Source: Vibrionales bacterium SWAT-3 (GTDB lineage: Bacteria > Pseudomonadota > Gammaproteobacteria > Enterobacterales > Vibrionaceae). From it: DNA of 43,176 nt. Within the stretch, counting starts at the first letter, position 1. Each line of letters opens with the position of its first letter. Shown one piece after another: positions 24,727 to 33,382 of the stretch. Both the position numbers and the translations under genes were made by a program. The stretch lies in NCBI GenBank assembly GCA_000169995.1, contig AAZW01000041.1, positions 1-43,176 on the forward strand. Reading direction: 5' to 3'. The notes under the pieces are model-generated. The model did not search any database. It saw only the letters and a program-made list of their open reading frames with translations, and was not told the DNA's origin.

Positions 24727-26409
24727 ATGCTTGCCAATATAAAAAAAACAGCACTAGCAACAGCAATTATTGCAACTGCTACGACAGGTTTTGCATCAGT
24801 AGCAACAGCTGCAGAACGCAGCGAACTGACTATTCACCCGAAAGAGTACACAACATTCGTACGTAACTTTAACCCGTACCTTGGTGCTACTAACCTTCAT
24901 ACTACAACTGACTTCCTATACGAGCCGCTAGTAGTATTTAACGAAATGCACGGTAACACTCCAGTGTTCCGTCTAGCTGAAAACTTCAAAATGTCAGATG
25001 ATCTGATGAGCGTTGTTTTCGACATTCGTAAGGGTGTTAAATGGTCTGATGGAGAAACTTTCTCTGCTGATGACGTTGTTTTTTCTTTCAACCTTGTAAA
25101 AGAGAAGCCAGAGCTTGACCAATCTGGTATCAACTCTTGGGTAACTTCTGTAGAAAAACTAAACGACAACCAAGTTAAGTTCAACCTGACAGAAGCAAAC
25201 TCAAACGTACCTTACGAGATTGCTAAAGTACCTGTAGTACCTAAGCACATCTGGAAAGACGTTAAAGATCCATCAACGTTTACCAATGAAAACCCGGTAG
25301 GTTCTGGTCCATTTACAGAAATCGATACGTTTACAGCGCAACTATACATCCAGTGTGCAAACCCGAACTACTGGGATGCAGACAACCTAGACGTTGACTG
25401 TCTACGTGTTCCACAAATTGCTAACAACGACCAATTCCTAGGTAAAGTTGTAAACAGTGAAATGGACTGGACGTCTTCTTTCGTTCCAGATATCGACCGT
25501 ACGTACGCGGCAGCTAGCCCTAAACACCACTACTGGTACCCGCCAGCAGGTACGCAAGCATTCGTTGTTAACTTCAAGCACCCAGATGCTGCGAAGCATG
25601 AAGCATTGAGCAACGTTGAATTCCGTCGTGCCTTCTCTATGGCTCTTGACCGTCAAACTATCATCGACATCGCATTCTACGGTGGCGGTACAGTGAACGA
25701 CTTCGCATCTGGCCTTGGCTATGCATTCGAAGCTTGGTCTGATGAAAAGACTCACAACAAGTACAAAGGCTTTAACACTTACAACGCTGAAGGCGCGAAG
25801 AAGCTTCTTGCTGACGCTGGCTTCAAAGATGTAAACAATGATGGTTTTGTTGACACTCCATCTGGTAAGTCTTTCGAGCTAATGATCCAATCGCCAAACG
25901 GCTGGACTGACTTCAACAACACAGTTCAACTAGCGGTAGAACAGCTAAACGAAGTAGGCATTAAAGCGAAAGCTCGTACGCCAGACTTCTCTGTATACAA
26001 CCAAGCAATGCTTGAAGGTACATACGACGTAGCATACACAAACTACTTCCACGGTGCGGATCCATACACGTACTGGAACAGTGCTTACAACTCATCACTA
26101 CAATCTGGTGACGGTATGCCTCGTTTCGCTATGCACTTCTACAAAAACGACAAACTAGATGGTCTTCTAAACAGCTTCTACAAAACAGCTGATAAGAACG
26201 AACAGCTAGACATTGCACACGGTATCCAGCAAATCATCGCTGCAGACCAAGTGACAATCCCAGTGATGTCTGGTGCTTACATGTACCAATACAACACAAC
26301 TCGCTTCACTGGTTGGTGGAACGAAGAAAATCCAAAAGGCCGTCCAAACATTTGGGCTGGTATTCCAGAGCGTCTACTTCATGTACTGGACCTAAAACCA
26401 GTTAAATAA
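24727..26409 (+). CDS. cbp: Periplasmic chitin-oligosaccharide-binding protein
   Basis: Solute-binding protein of the peptide/oligosaccharide type (SBP_bac_5) that captures chitin disaccharide and longer oligomers for the ABC importer; in V. cholerae it also keeps ChiS off when empty. The signal peptide ends near ATAA (26-29). The mature start RSELTIHPKEYTTFVRNFNPY agrees with Vibrio Cbp. Family segments include KWSDGETFSADDVVFSFNLVKE (near 96) and VGSGPFTE (near 195). At 560 residues it is of standard length. AAGGA lies six bases before the ATG. Strong codon bias fits high expression. It is the first gene of the chitin operon and is separated from the permeases by two hairpins. Confidence 0.95.
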   Translation: MLANIKKTALATAIIATATTGFASVATAAERSELTIHPKEYTTFVRNFNPYLGATNLHTTTDFLYEPLVVFNEMHGNTPVFRLAENFKMSDDLMSVVFDIRKGVKWSDGETFSADDVVFSFNLVKEKPELDQSGINSWVTSVEKLNDNQVKFNLTEANSNVPYEIAKVPVVPKHIWKDVKDPSTFTNENPVGSGPFTEIDTFTAQLYIQCANPNYWDADNLDVDCLRVPQIANNDQFLGKVVNSEMDWTSSFVPDIDRTYAAASPKHHYWYPPAGTQAFVVNFKHPDAAKHEALSNVEFRRAFSMALDRQTIIDIAFYGGGTVNDFASGLGYAFEAWSDEKTHNKYKGFNTYNAEGAKKLLADAGFKDVNNDGFVDTPSGKSFELMIQSPNGWTDFNNTVQLAVEQLNEVGIKAKARTPDFSVYNQAMLEGTYDVAYTNYFHGADPYTYWNSAYNSSLQSGDGMPRFAMHFYKNDKLDGLLNSFYKTADKNEQLDIAHGIQQIIAADQVTIPVMSGAYMYQYNTTRFTGWWNEENPKGRPNIWAGIPERLLHVLDLKPVK

Positions 26410-26426
26410 GTAATCGTTCAATCCTT

Positions 26427-26448
26427 GCGGCGTAATCTCTTACGCCGC
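26427..26448 (+). other. Stable hairpin directly after cbp
   Basis: A 9-bp perfect stem (GCGGCGTAA / TTACGCCGC) with loop TCTC lies 17 bp after the cbp stop. It has no T-run and is placed to protect the 3' end of cbp mRNA from exonucleases. Confidence 0.75.
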
Positions 26449-26452
26449 TTAT

Positions 26453-26506
26453 AAAAATCCCCACACTCTCAATTGAAAGTATGGCGCTCGTCGTCAGGGG
26501 ATTTTT
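26453..26506 (+). terminator. Terminator-like attenuator between cbp and the permease genes
   Basis: AAAAATCCCC (26453-26462) pairs perfectly with GGGGATTTTT (26497-26506) across a 34-base loop. The distal arm ends in five T. Partial termination here would give the usual excess of binding protein over membrane components. Confidence 0.65.
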
Positions 26507-26578
26507 CGTTCCAAATTTCGCTAGGAGCGACCTGAATCCAGAAACAGGGAAACAATCTGGGTGAGTAAGGTGTGAGTT

Positions 26579-27565
26579 ATGGGTTATTTTTTAAGACGTT
26601 TGTCATTTTATTTTGTCGCGCTATTAGTTGCAGCGACGTTAAACTTTATTATTCCAAGAGCAATGCCTGGTGACCCAGTTACCATGATGTTTGCGAACGC
26701 TTCGGTACAAGTTACTCCAGAACGTATTGCTGCAATGAAAGAACTATTAGGTTTCGTTGATGGCGGCTTGCTAGTTCAATACGCAGCGTACATGAAGAAC
26801 ATCCTTAGCTGGGAGCTTGGTACATCAATTCAATTCTACCCTCTTTCTGTAAACTCATTGTTGGGTGGAGCATTCGGCTGGTCGCTTTTCTTAGCTGGTA
26901 CCGCTGTAATTCTTTCTTTCTCTATCGGTTCAATCCTAGGTATTTTCGCGGCGTGGAAACGTGGCAGCAAATACGATGCCTTTGTAACGCCAGGAATGCT
27001 GATTCTACAAGCCGTTCCTCAAGTCGTTATCGCGATGATTGCACTATTTACCTTTGCAATCGGCTTGAAGTGGTTCCCAACGGGTTACGCTTACACCGCT
27101 GGTACTGTGCCTGATTGGACAAGCTGGGCATTCATCAAAGATGTTGCGTACCACGCTTTCTTACCACTGTTCTGTGCTTCAGTTGTTCAAATTGGTGGCT
27201 TCCTAGTCAACATGCGTAACAACATGATCAACCTACTTGCTGAAGACTACATCACTATGGCGAAAGGCAAAGGCCTGAGCGAAAACCGAGTGGTATTCAA
27301 CTACGCAGCACGTAACGCAATGCTACCAAGTGTGACCGCACTTTCTATGTCGCTAGGTATGGCAATCGGTGGTCAGCTAATTATCGAAATCATCTTCAAC
27401 TACCCAGGTCTTGGCAGCGTACTTTTCAACGCAATTAACGCTCGTGACTACCAAGTACTGCAAGGTCAGCTACTTATCATGACGCTATTCATGCTGTTCT
27501 TTAACTTGGTTGCAGACATGCTTTACGTAGTTCTTGACCCTCGTCTTCGTAAGGGTGGTAAATAA
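26579..27565 (+). CDS. Chitin-disaccharide ABC transporter permease, DppB type
   Basis: First membrane subunit of the chitin-disaccharide importer, 328 residues with about six helices. The N-terminus RRLSFYFVALLVAATLNFIIPRAMPGDP is typical of DppB/OppB permeases. The EAA loop that contacts the ATPase reads NLLAEDYITMAKGKGLSENRVVFNYAARNAMLP (about 214-246). An AAGG Shine-Dalgarno lies eight bases before the ATG. It is coupled to the next gene by a 2-bp gap. V. cholerae VC0619 is the positional equivalent. Confidence 0.93.
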   Translation: MGYFLRRLSFYFVALLVAATLNFIIPRAMPGDPVTMMFANASVQVTPERIAAMKELLGFVDGGLLVQYAAYMKNILSWELGTSIQFYPLSVNSLLGGAFGWSLFLAGTAVILSFSIGSILGIFAAWKRGSKYDAFVTPGMLILQAVPQVVIAMIALFTFAIGLKWFPTGYAYTAGTVPDWTSWAFIKDVAYHAFLPLFCASVVQIGGFLVNMRNNMINLLAEDYITMAKGKGLSENRVVFNYAARNAMLPSVTALSMSLGMAIGGQLIIEIIFNYPGLGSVLFNAINARDYQVLQGQLLIMTLFMLFFNLVADMLYVVLDPRLRKGGK

Positions 27566-27567
27566 TC

Positions 27568-28593
27568 ATGAAAGACTTTCTAAAACTCATTTGGCGTAAC
27601 CCGATGGCCCTAACAGGCGTCATCATCCTAAGCATCTTTGTTCTTGGCGCTCTTGCAGCTCCACTGATCACCAAACATGCACCAGACAAGCGTACAGGTA
27701 ACCCACACGAGTACCCTGGCTTTGTTGTTAAGTCTGCACAAACTAGCCCGAACGGCTGGGTAGCACAAAACCTTGCAGACGACCGTCGCACACTGATTAT
27801 GTCTAAAAAGGCTGACCACGTATTAGGTACGACTCGTATGGGCCGTGATGTTTGGTCACAAGTGGTATACGGCGCACGCGTATCACTCGCTGTAGGCTTC
27901 GGTGCTGGTCTAACAGTATGTTTACTAGCAACAGTTATCGGTGTTTCGGCAGGTTACTTCGGTGGTCGTGTCGATGACGTACTAACCGCTGCAATGAACA
28001 TCATGCTGGTTATCCCTCAATACCCATTACTGTTCGTGGTAGCAGCTTTCATCGGTGAGGCAGGGCCACTGACAATAACCTTGGTTATCGGCTTTATGTC
28101 CTGGGCTTGGGGTGCTCGTGTTGTTCGCTCCCAAACTCTAGCACTACGTGAAAAAGAGTTTGTTAAAGCAGCGGAAGTGCTTGGTGAGTCTCCAATTCGC
28201 ATCATCTTCGTTGAGATTCTGCCAAACCTTATCTCTATCGTAGGTGCAAGCTTCATCGGCTCAGTAATGTACGCAATCATGATGGAAGCAACCATCTCGT
28301 TCCTAGGTCTTGGTGACCCGAACACAATCAGCTGGGGCATCATGCTTTACAACGTTCAAACCTCTTCATCAATGCTGATTGGCGCTTGGTGGGAACTGTT
28401 GGCTCCTTGTATCGCACTGACAATGCTAGTAACAGGCCTTGCTCTGCTTAACTTCGCTGTCGATGAGATTGCTAACCCGCAACTACGTTCTCACAAAGGT
28501 ATGAAGCGTTGGAAGAAGCTTGCAGCTCAAGACAAACAAGAACGCGAACCAGAACTACCACCACAAAATGCACTTTGGAGCGGAGATAAATAA
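27568..28593 (+). CDS. Chitin-disaccharide ABC transporter permease, DppC type
   Basis: Second membrane subunit, 341 residues. An N-terminal helix (about 12-32) is followed by a periplasmic loop, GTTRMGRDVWSQVVYGARVSL (DppC signature, about 87-107), and five helices. The ATPase-contact loop reads LREKEFVKAAEVLGESPIRIIFVEILPN. It starts 2 bp after the DppB-type gene and ends 2 bp before the first ATPase gene, so the three should be translated coupled. The charged C-terminal extension (about 300-341, with REPELPPQNALWSGDK) is longer than in DppC. Confidence 0.93.
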   Translation: MKDFLKLIWRNPMALTGVIILSIFVLGALAAPLITKHAPDKRTGNPHEYPGFVVKSAQTSPNGWVAQNLADDRRTLIMSKKADHVLGTTRMGRDVWSQVVYGARVSLAVGFGAGLTVCLLATVIGVSAGYFGGRVDDVLTAAMNIMLVIPQYPLLFVVAAFIGEAGPLTITLVIGFMSWAWGARVVRSQTLALREKEFVKAAEVLGESPIRIIFVEILPNLISIVGASFIGSVMYAIMMEATISFLGLGDPNTISWGIMLYNVQTSSSMLIGAWWELLAPCIALTMLVTGLALLNFAVDEIANPQLRSHKGMKRWKKLAAQDKQEREPELPPQNALWSGDK

Positions 28594-28595
28594 TC

Positions 28596-29579
28596 ATGTC
28601 TGAACCACTAATTTCTATCCGCAACTTATGCGTGGATTACATCACAGAGTCAGGCGATGTGCGTGCGTGTAACAACGTTAGCTTCGATATCGCACCAGGT
28701 GAAGTATTTGGTCTAGCCGGTGAATCTGGTTGTGGTAAATCAACCGTTGCTTTCTCGCTAATGCGCCTTCATAAGCCGCCAGCTTACATCAGCGGTGGTG
28801 AGGTTATCTTCAATGGTGAAAACATCCTTGAATACAGCGATGACCGTATGCAAGCGTTCCGTTGGAGTGAGATGTCGATGGTATTCCAGAGTGCGATGAA
28901 CGCACTCAACCCAGTATTACCAATGGAAGAGCAGTTCTGTGACGTAATCATGCGTCACACTAACATGACTCGCGAGCAAGCTAAAAAACGCGCAGAAGGC
29001 CTACTGGAAATCGTAGATATCCACCCTAGCCGTTTGAGTGACTACCCTCACCAATTCTCTGGTGGTATGCGTCAACGCCTGGTTATTGCTATTGCGTTAG
29101 CACTGAATCCAAAACTGATCATCATGGACGAGCCTACAACAGCACTCGATGTAGTTGTACAACGCGAAATCCTACAAAAGATCTATGCGCTAAAAGAAGA
29201 GTTTGGTTTCTCGATTCTGTTCATCACCCACGACTTATCGTTGATGGTCGAGTTCTCTGACCGCATCGGCATCATGTACTCAGGTGAGCTTATCGAAGTC
29301 GCTAACTCTCAAGATATTCTAGAAAACCCTTACCACCCTTACACCAAAGGGCTGGGTAGTTCTTTCCCTCCACTAACAGGGCCAAAGACAAAACTAACAG
29401 GTATTCCAGGCAACCCTCTGAACTTATTAGAGATTCCTGAAGGGTGTCGCTTCCAAGCTCGTTGTGACCGTGTACATGAAACCTGTACTAAGGTGCCAAC
29501 CAAGCTGCGCTCTATCGAGCCGGGACACTTGTCGAACTGCCACCTGTACGGTGACCCAATAGTACAAAGGAAGCTATAG
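28596..29579 (+). CDS. Chitin-disaccharide ABC transporter ATPase, DppD type
   Basis: First nucleotide-binding subunit, 327 residues. Walker A GESGCGKS (42-49), signature FSGGMRQR (154-161), Walker B LIIMDEPTTALD (174-185) and the switch His in FITHD are intact, so it should hydrolyse ATP. The C-terminal oligopeptide-transporter tail carries the four-Cys pattern GCRFQARCDRVHETC ... C, which binds an Fe-S cluster in some relatives. It is coupled to the upstream permease; 88 bp with two hairpins precede the partner ATPase. Confidence 0.94.
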   Translation: MSEPLISIRNLCVDYITESGDVRACNNVSFDIAPGEVFGLAGESGCGKSTVAFSLMRLHKPPAYISGGEVIFNGENILEYSDDRMQAFRWSEMSMVFQSAMNALNPVLPMEEQFCDVIMRHTNMTREQAKKRAEGLLEIVDIHPSRLSDYPHQFSGGMRQRLVIAIALALNPKLIIMDEPTTALDVVVQREILQKIYALKEEFGFSILFITHDLSLMVEFSDRIGIMYSGELIEVANSQDILENPYHPYTKGLGSSFPPLTGPKTKLTGIPGNPLNLLEIPEGCRFQARCDRVHETCTKVPTKLRSIEPGHLSNCHLYGDPIVQRKL

Positions 29580-29583
29580 CTTG

Positions 29584-29628
29584 CACGCTGATTCAGCGTG
29601 AATAACGAATAAGGCGGCATCGTCCGCC
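29584..29628 (+). other. Two hairpins between the ATPase genes
   Basis: CACGCTG-ATT-CAGCGTG (29584-29600) and GGCGG-CATCGT-CCGCC (29613-29628), without T-runs. The 9-mer CGAATAAGG occurs on both sides of the second hairpin (29606 and 29645). Confidence 0.75.
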
Positions 29629-29667
29629 AAAAAGCAAGCAAAGCGAATAAGGATTCTGGAGACAATT

Positions 29668-30663
29668 ATGAGCAAAGATTTCGGTCAATTATTGGTAGAA
29701 GGTAAGAACGTCGTAAAAGACTTCCCAATAAGCAGTACCACCATTCAAACCCCAATGATGCGTGCGATTAACGACGTGTCATTCAAGATGTACAAAAGCC
29801 GCGGCCTAGCCGTCGTTGGTGAGTCTGGTTCAGGTAAATCAACCACAGCAAAAATGATCGCAAAAATGTACGCGCCTTCAGGCGGCACCATTGAGTATAA
29901 AGGCCGTGATATTCAAGATATCTCAAGCCGTAAAGATCTAATGCATTACCGTGAAGGTGTGCAAATGGTATGGCAAGACCCGTTTGGTTCTCTGAATCCA
30001 ACCCATAACATCTTCCACCATATTGCTCGACCACTACTGATCCACAAGAAGGTGACTTCTGGCAACAAGAGAGAGCTAGAAGAGCGTGTATACGATCTTT
30101 TAGAGCAAGTAGGCCTAATCCCACCAAAAGAGACAGCGAAAAAGTATCCACACCAGCTGTCTGGTGGCCAACGTCAGCGTGTAAACCTTGCACGTAACAT
30201 CGCGGTAGGTGCAGAAGTCGTCCTTGCCGATGAACCGACGTCGATGCTCGACGTTTCGATTCGTGCCGGTGTTCTGAACTTGATGGAAGAGATGAAGTTT
30301 GAGAAACAAATGTCTCTGCTTTACATCACCCACGATATCGCCACTGCGCGTTACATCGCTGAAGACCTGTCAGTAATGTATGTGGGTCACATGGTTGAGT
30401 GGGGCGATACCGATGACGTTATCGCTAACCCTCAGCACCCTTACACCCAACTATTGGTTTCAGCGGTTCCAGATCCAAAGAAATCAATCCATGACCAATT
30501 GGCCGGCAACAAAGGTGAAATCCCGCTTTGGACGCCAGCATCTGTAGGCTGTCCATTCGCTGGCCGTTGTACTCACGCGATGGACAAGTGTAAAGAGCAA
30601 CTTCCTGGCGTGACTCAATTAGCAGAGAACCACTTCGTTCGTTGCTACCTACACGAAAGCTAA
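29668..30663 (+). CDS. Chitin-disaccharide ABC transporter ATPase, DppF type
   Basis: Second nucleotide-binding subunit, 331 residues. Walker A GESGSGKS (51-58), Q-loop MVWQDPFGSLNP, signature LSGGQRQR (164-171) and Walker B VVLADEPTSMLD (185-196) are present. The Cys tail GCPFAGRCTHAMDKC ... C mirrors that of the other ATPase. A GGAG Shine-Dalgarno lies six bases before the ATG. Having two different ATPases with two permeases is the dipeptide-transporter plan reused for sugars. Positional equivalent of V. cholerae VC0616. Confidence 0.94.
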   Translation: MSKDFGQLLVEGKNVVKDFPISSTTIQTPMMRAINDVSFKMYKSRGLAVVGESGSGKSTTAKMIAKMYAPSGGTIEYKGRDIQDISSRKDLMHYREGVQMVWQDPFGSLNPTHNIFHHIARPLLIHKKVTSGNKRELEERVYDLLEQVGLIPPKETAKKYPHQLSGGQRQRVNLARNIAVGAEVVLADEPTSMLDVSIRAGVLNLMEEMKFEKQMSLLYITHDIATARYIAEDLSVMYVGHMVEWGDTDDVIANPQHPYTQLLVSAVPDPKKSIHDQLAGNKGEIPLWTPASVGCPFAGRCTHAMDKCKEQLPGVTQLAENHFVRCYLHES

Positions 30664-30675
30664 ACATTAAGACTG

Positions 30676-30699
30676 AGTTAGGGTCTGCGGACCCTAACT
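30676..30699 (+). other. Hairpin between the transporter and enzyme genes
   Basis: A 10-bp perfect stem (AGTTAGGGTC / GACCCTAACT) with loop TGCG and no T-run lies 12 bp after the second ATPase gene. Confidence 0.75.
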
Positions 30700-30761
30700 A
30701 CTTATATCCAAAACAATTCAGGTACCTAGCCACAAGAAACTAGGGCCTTTGGAGAATATTG

Positions 30762-32483
30762 ATGCTGTTATTGACCAACCATATTGGCTACGAATCTTCG
30801 GCTCCTAAGCAAGCTATTCTGCAGACAAAGAAAGCGCGTTTATCCAGTACCACTGCATTGCTCGTGTGTGCTGACAACCACATTACCGTGGGTAACTTCG
30901 ACGTTGTAAAACAGGGTCGCGTAGCAAACTGGCATCAAGGGCAATTCTTCACGATCGATTTCAGCGCATTCACTGAGAGCGGACGTTACTACCTACGCTT
31001 TGACAACCTTCGCTCTGAAGTGTTTGAGATTGGTAATAACCTGCTAATGAACCAAACATTTTCTGATGTGCTTCACTACTTTAAGTCTCAACGTTGTGGC
31101 GGCATTTTTGATAAAAAAGATCGCCAAGCCCAAATTCTTGGCACCGACCGATACGTTGATGTGCATGGTGGTTGGTACGACGCATCAGGCGATGTAAGTA
31201 AATACTTTAGTCACTTGTCTTATGGCAATTACCTAAACCCACAACAGATTCCAATGGTAGTTTGGAACATGCTTAAAAGCGTGCGCTTAACCAGCAACAA
31301 CCCAGACTTCCCTAAATTCTCTATGACACGACTAACAGAAGAAGCGCTATTCGGTGCCGATTTCTTAGTACGTATGCAAGACGCTGCTGGATACTTCTAC
31401 ATGACAGTATTCGATAAGTGGAGTAAAGATATCAACCAACGCGACATCTGCGCGTACTCCACTCAAGAAGGCCATAAATCAACAGATTTGCAAGCCGGCT
31501 ACCGACAAGGTGCTGGTGTTGCTATTGCAGCACTTGCCGCAGCGTCTGAACTAGACATATCGGGTAGCTACTCGAGCCAAACCTATCTTGATACCGCGAC
31601 CAAAGGTTACTGGCACCTAAAAGAATACAACTTGCAGTACCTAAACGATGGTGAAGAGAACATCATCGATGAGTATTGCGCCCTACTCGCAGCCAACGAG
31701 CTTTACCGAGTAACACAAGACGAACAGTACCTTTCAGAAGCCAGAACTTGGGCTGCGAGATTGAGCGCTCGCCAGCAATCTGATGATTCATTTGAACACT
31801 TCTGGTCAGCAAACTCTGATGGCTCTCGCCCATACTTTCATGCAGCTGAAGCTGGCCTTCCAGTAATTGCTTTGTGTGAGTACATCAACAATGAAACCGA
31901 TACGGAGCTCAAAGAACAAGCTCGCGTTGTTGTTGAACAAGCATGTCAGTTCGAAATCAACATCACCGATAAAGTCACCAACCCATTTGGCTATCCAAGA
32001 CAATACGTTAAGAATGTGGATGGTAATAAGCGCGATGCTTTCTTCGTCGCTCAAAAGAACGAAACCGGCTACTGGTGGCAAGGTGAAAACGCACGTCTTG
32101 GTTCCATCGCAACCATGGCTTACCTCGTTCAACCACATATTAAAGATCACGACTTGCAAGAGCGCTTGATCCAGCTTTCACAGAACAGCCTCGACTGGGT
32201 CTTAGGCCTCAACCCTTACCACATGTGCATGCTTGATGGTCACGGTCATAACAACCCTGACTACTTACCTCAACTTGGTTTTTTCAATGCCAAAGGCGGT
32301 ATCTGTAACGGCATTACCGCTGGCTTTGAAGATGATCAAGACATTGCGTTCAATCCACCAGCACAAAAAGATGACATGCTTCAAAACTGGCGCTGGGGCG
32401 AACAATGGATCCCTCACGGTGCATGGTTCCTATTGGCAACCGCAGCGCAATTCAATTACCTAGCACAGAGTAAGGAGCAATAA
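30762..32483 (+). CDS. GH9 exo-glucosaminidase/beta-glucosidase-like enzyme
   Basis: Cytoplasmic glycoside hydrolase, 573 residues, without signal peptide. An N-terminal immunoglobulin-like domain (about 1-92, the CelD_N type) precedes the GH9 barrel. GH9 motifs are HGGWYDASGDVSKY (135-148), with D140 and D144 as base candidates, and the C-terminal GEQWIPHGAW with E547 as the likely acid. Homologues from Vibrio and Photobacterium were reported as beta-glucosidase or exo-beta-D-glucosaminidase, so it probably removes glucosamine from partly deacetylated oligomers. The ATG at 30762 has GGAG seven bases upstream; an in-frame TTG directly before is less likely. The next gene, a glucosamine kinase, starts 2 bp later, which supports glucosamine as product. 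Confidence 0.9.
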   Translation: MLLLTNHIGYESSAPKQAILQTKKARLSSTTALLVCADNHITVGNFDVVKQGRVANWHQGQFFTIDFSAFTESGRYYLRFDNLRSEVFEIGNNLLMNQTFSDVLHYFKSQRCGGIFDKKDRQAQILGTDRYVDVHGGWYDASGDVSKYFSHLSYGNYLNPQQIPMVVWNMLKSVRLTSNNPDFPKFSMTRLTEEALFGADFLVRMQDAAGYFYMTVFDKWSKDINQRDICAYSTQEGHKSTDLQAGYRQGAGVAIAALAAASELDISGSYSSQTYLDTATKGYWHLKEYNLQYLNDGEENIIDEYCALLAANELYRVTQDEQYLSEARTWAARLSARQQSDDSFEHFWSANSDGSRPYFHAAEAGLPVIALCEYINNETDTELKEQARVVVEQACQFEINITDKVTNPFGYPRQYVKNVDGNKRDAFFVAQKNETGYWWQGENARLGSIATMAYLVQPHIKDHDLQERLIQLSQNSLDWVLGLNPYHMCMLDGHGHNNPDYLPQLGFFNAKGGICNGITAGFEDDQDIAFNPPAQKDDMLQNWRWGEQWIPHGAWFLLATAAQFNYLAQSKEQ

Positions 32484-32485
32484 TC

Positions 32486-33370
32486 ATGACGCTTTACTAC
32501 GTAGGTATTGATGGTGGCGGCACCTCTTGTCGTGCTCGTATTCGTGATGAGCAAGGCAAACTCATTGGTGAAGCGAAGAGTGGCAGTGCCAACATCCTTT
32601 TGGGTGTTGATGTTGCAATGAGCTCAATTATTGATGCGATTACTCAAGCAGCACAACAAGGGCAACTCGAATCAAGTCATTTTTCAAATATGCATGTCGG
32701 CCTTGCACTGGCTGGCGCTGAGCAAAAGTCAGCATGGTTCAACTTCATGGCTCAGCCACACCCTTTCGCCAGTATGACGCTCAACACTGACGCTTACGGC
32801 GCTTGCATTGGCGCTCACAATGGCCAAAACGGCGCCATCATGATTGGTGGCACTGGCTCATGCGGCATCTACCTACAAGATGGTGAGCAGTACGTGGTTG
32901 GCGGTCGTGAATTCCCAATTTCTGACCAAGGTGGCGGTGCTGTGATGGGCCTTCGCTTGATTCAGCAAGTTCTGCTGGCAGAAGATGGCATTCGCAACAA
33001 GACAGCACTGACTCAACACGTGATGAACCACTTTGGCAATGATGTTGATGCCATCGTCGAATGGTCAAAAGGCGCGATTCCAAAAGACTACGGTCAATTC
33101 TCGCCAGTAATTTTTCAACTGGCTAACAAAGGCGATCAGCTCGCTATCGAGATGCTCAAGCAAACCGCCGCTGATATCGAAATGTTTGTACTAGCACTGC
33201 ATCGCAAAGGTGCGGACAAGGTATGCCTGATGGGCAGTATCGCAGAGCGCATTCTCAACTGGTTATCACCACCAGTACAACAATGGATCGTTGAACCTCA
33301 ATTTGACGCTATCGAAGGCGCATTGATGTTTGCCGGAAAACCACAACACAACTTGTATCAACAGGCTTAG
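32486..33370 (+). CDS. gspK: ATP-dependent glucosamine kinase
   Basis: Phosphorylates free glucosamine to glucosamine-6-phosphate. It is a BadF/BadG-type actin-fold kinase of 294 residues, the same length as the characterised V. cholerae GspK. The nucleotide-binding loop is VGIDGGGTSCRARI (6-19); a second phosphate loop is MIGGTGSCGIYL (near 119) and a conserved SDQGGGAVMGL follows (near 146). AAGGAG lies eight bases before the ATG. It is coupled to the GH9 gene upstream (2 bp) and to the GH20 gene downstream (12 bp). Confidence 0.94.
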   Translation: MTLYYVGIDGGGTSCRARIRDEQGKLIGEAKSGSANILLGVDVAMSSIIDAITQAAQQGQLESSHFSNMHVGLALAGAEQKSAWFNFMAQPHPFASMTLNTDAYGACIGAHNGQNGAIMIGGTGSCGIYLQDGEQYVVGGREFPISDQGGGAVMGLRLIQQVLLAEDGIRNKTALTQHVMNHFGNDVDAIVEWSKGAIPKDYGQFSPVIFQLANKGDQLAIEMLKQTAADIEMFVLALHRKGADKVCLMGSIAERILNWLSPPVQQWIVEPQFDAIEGALMFAGKPQHNLYQQA

Positions 33371-33382
33371 CAGGGAAGTTAT

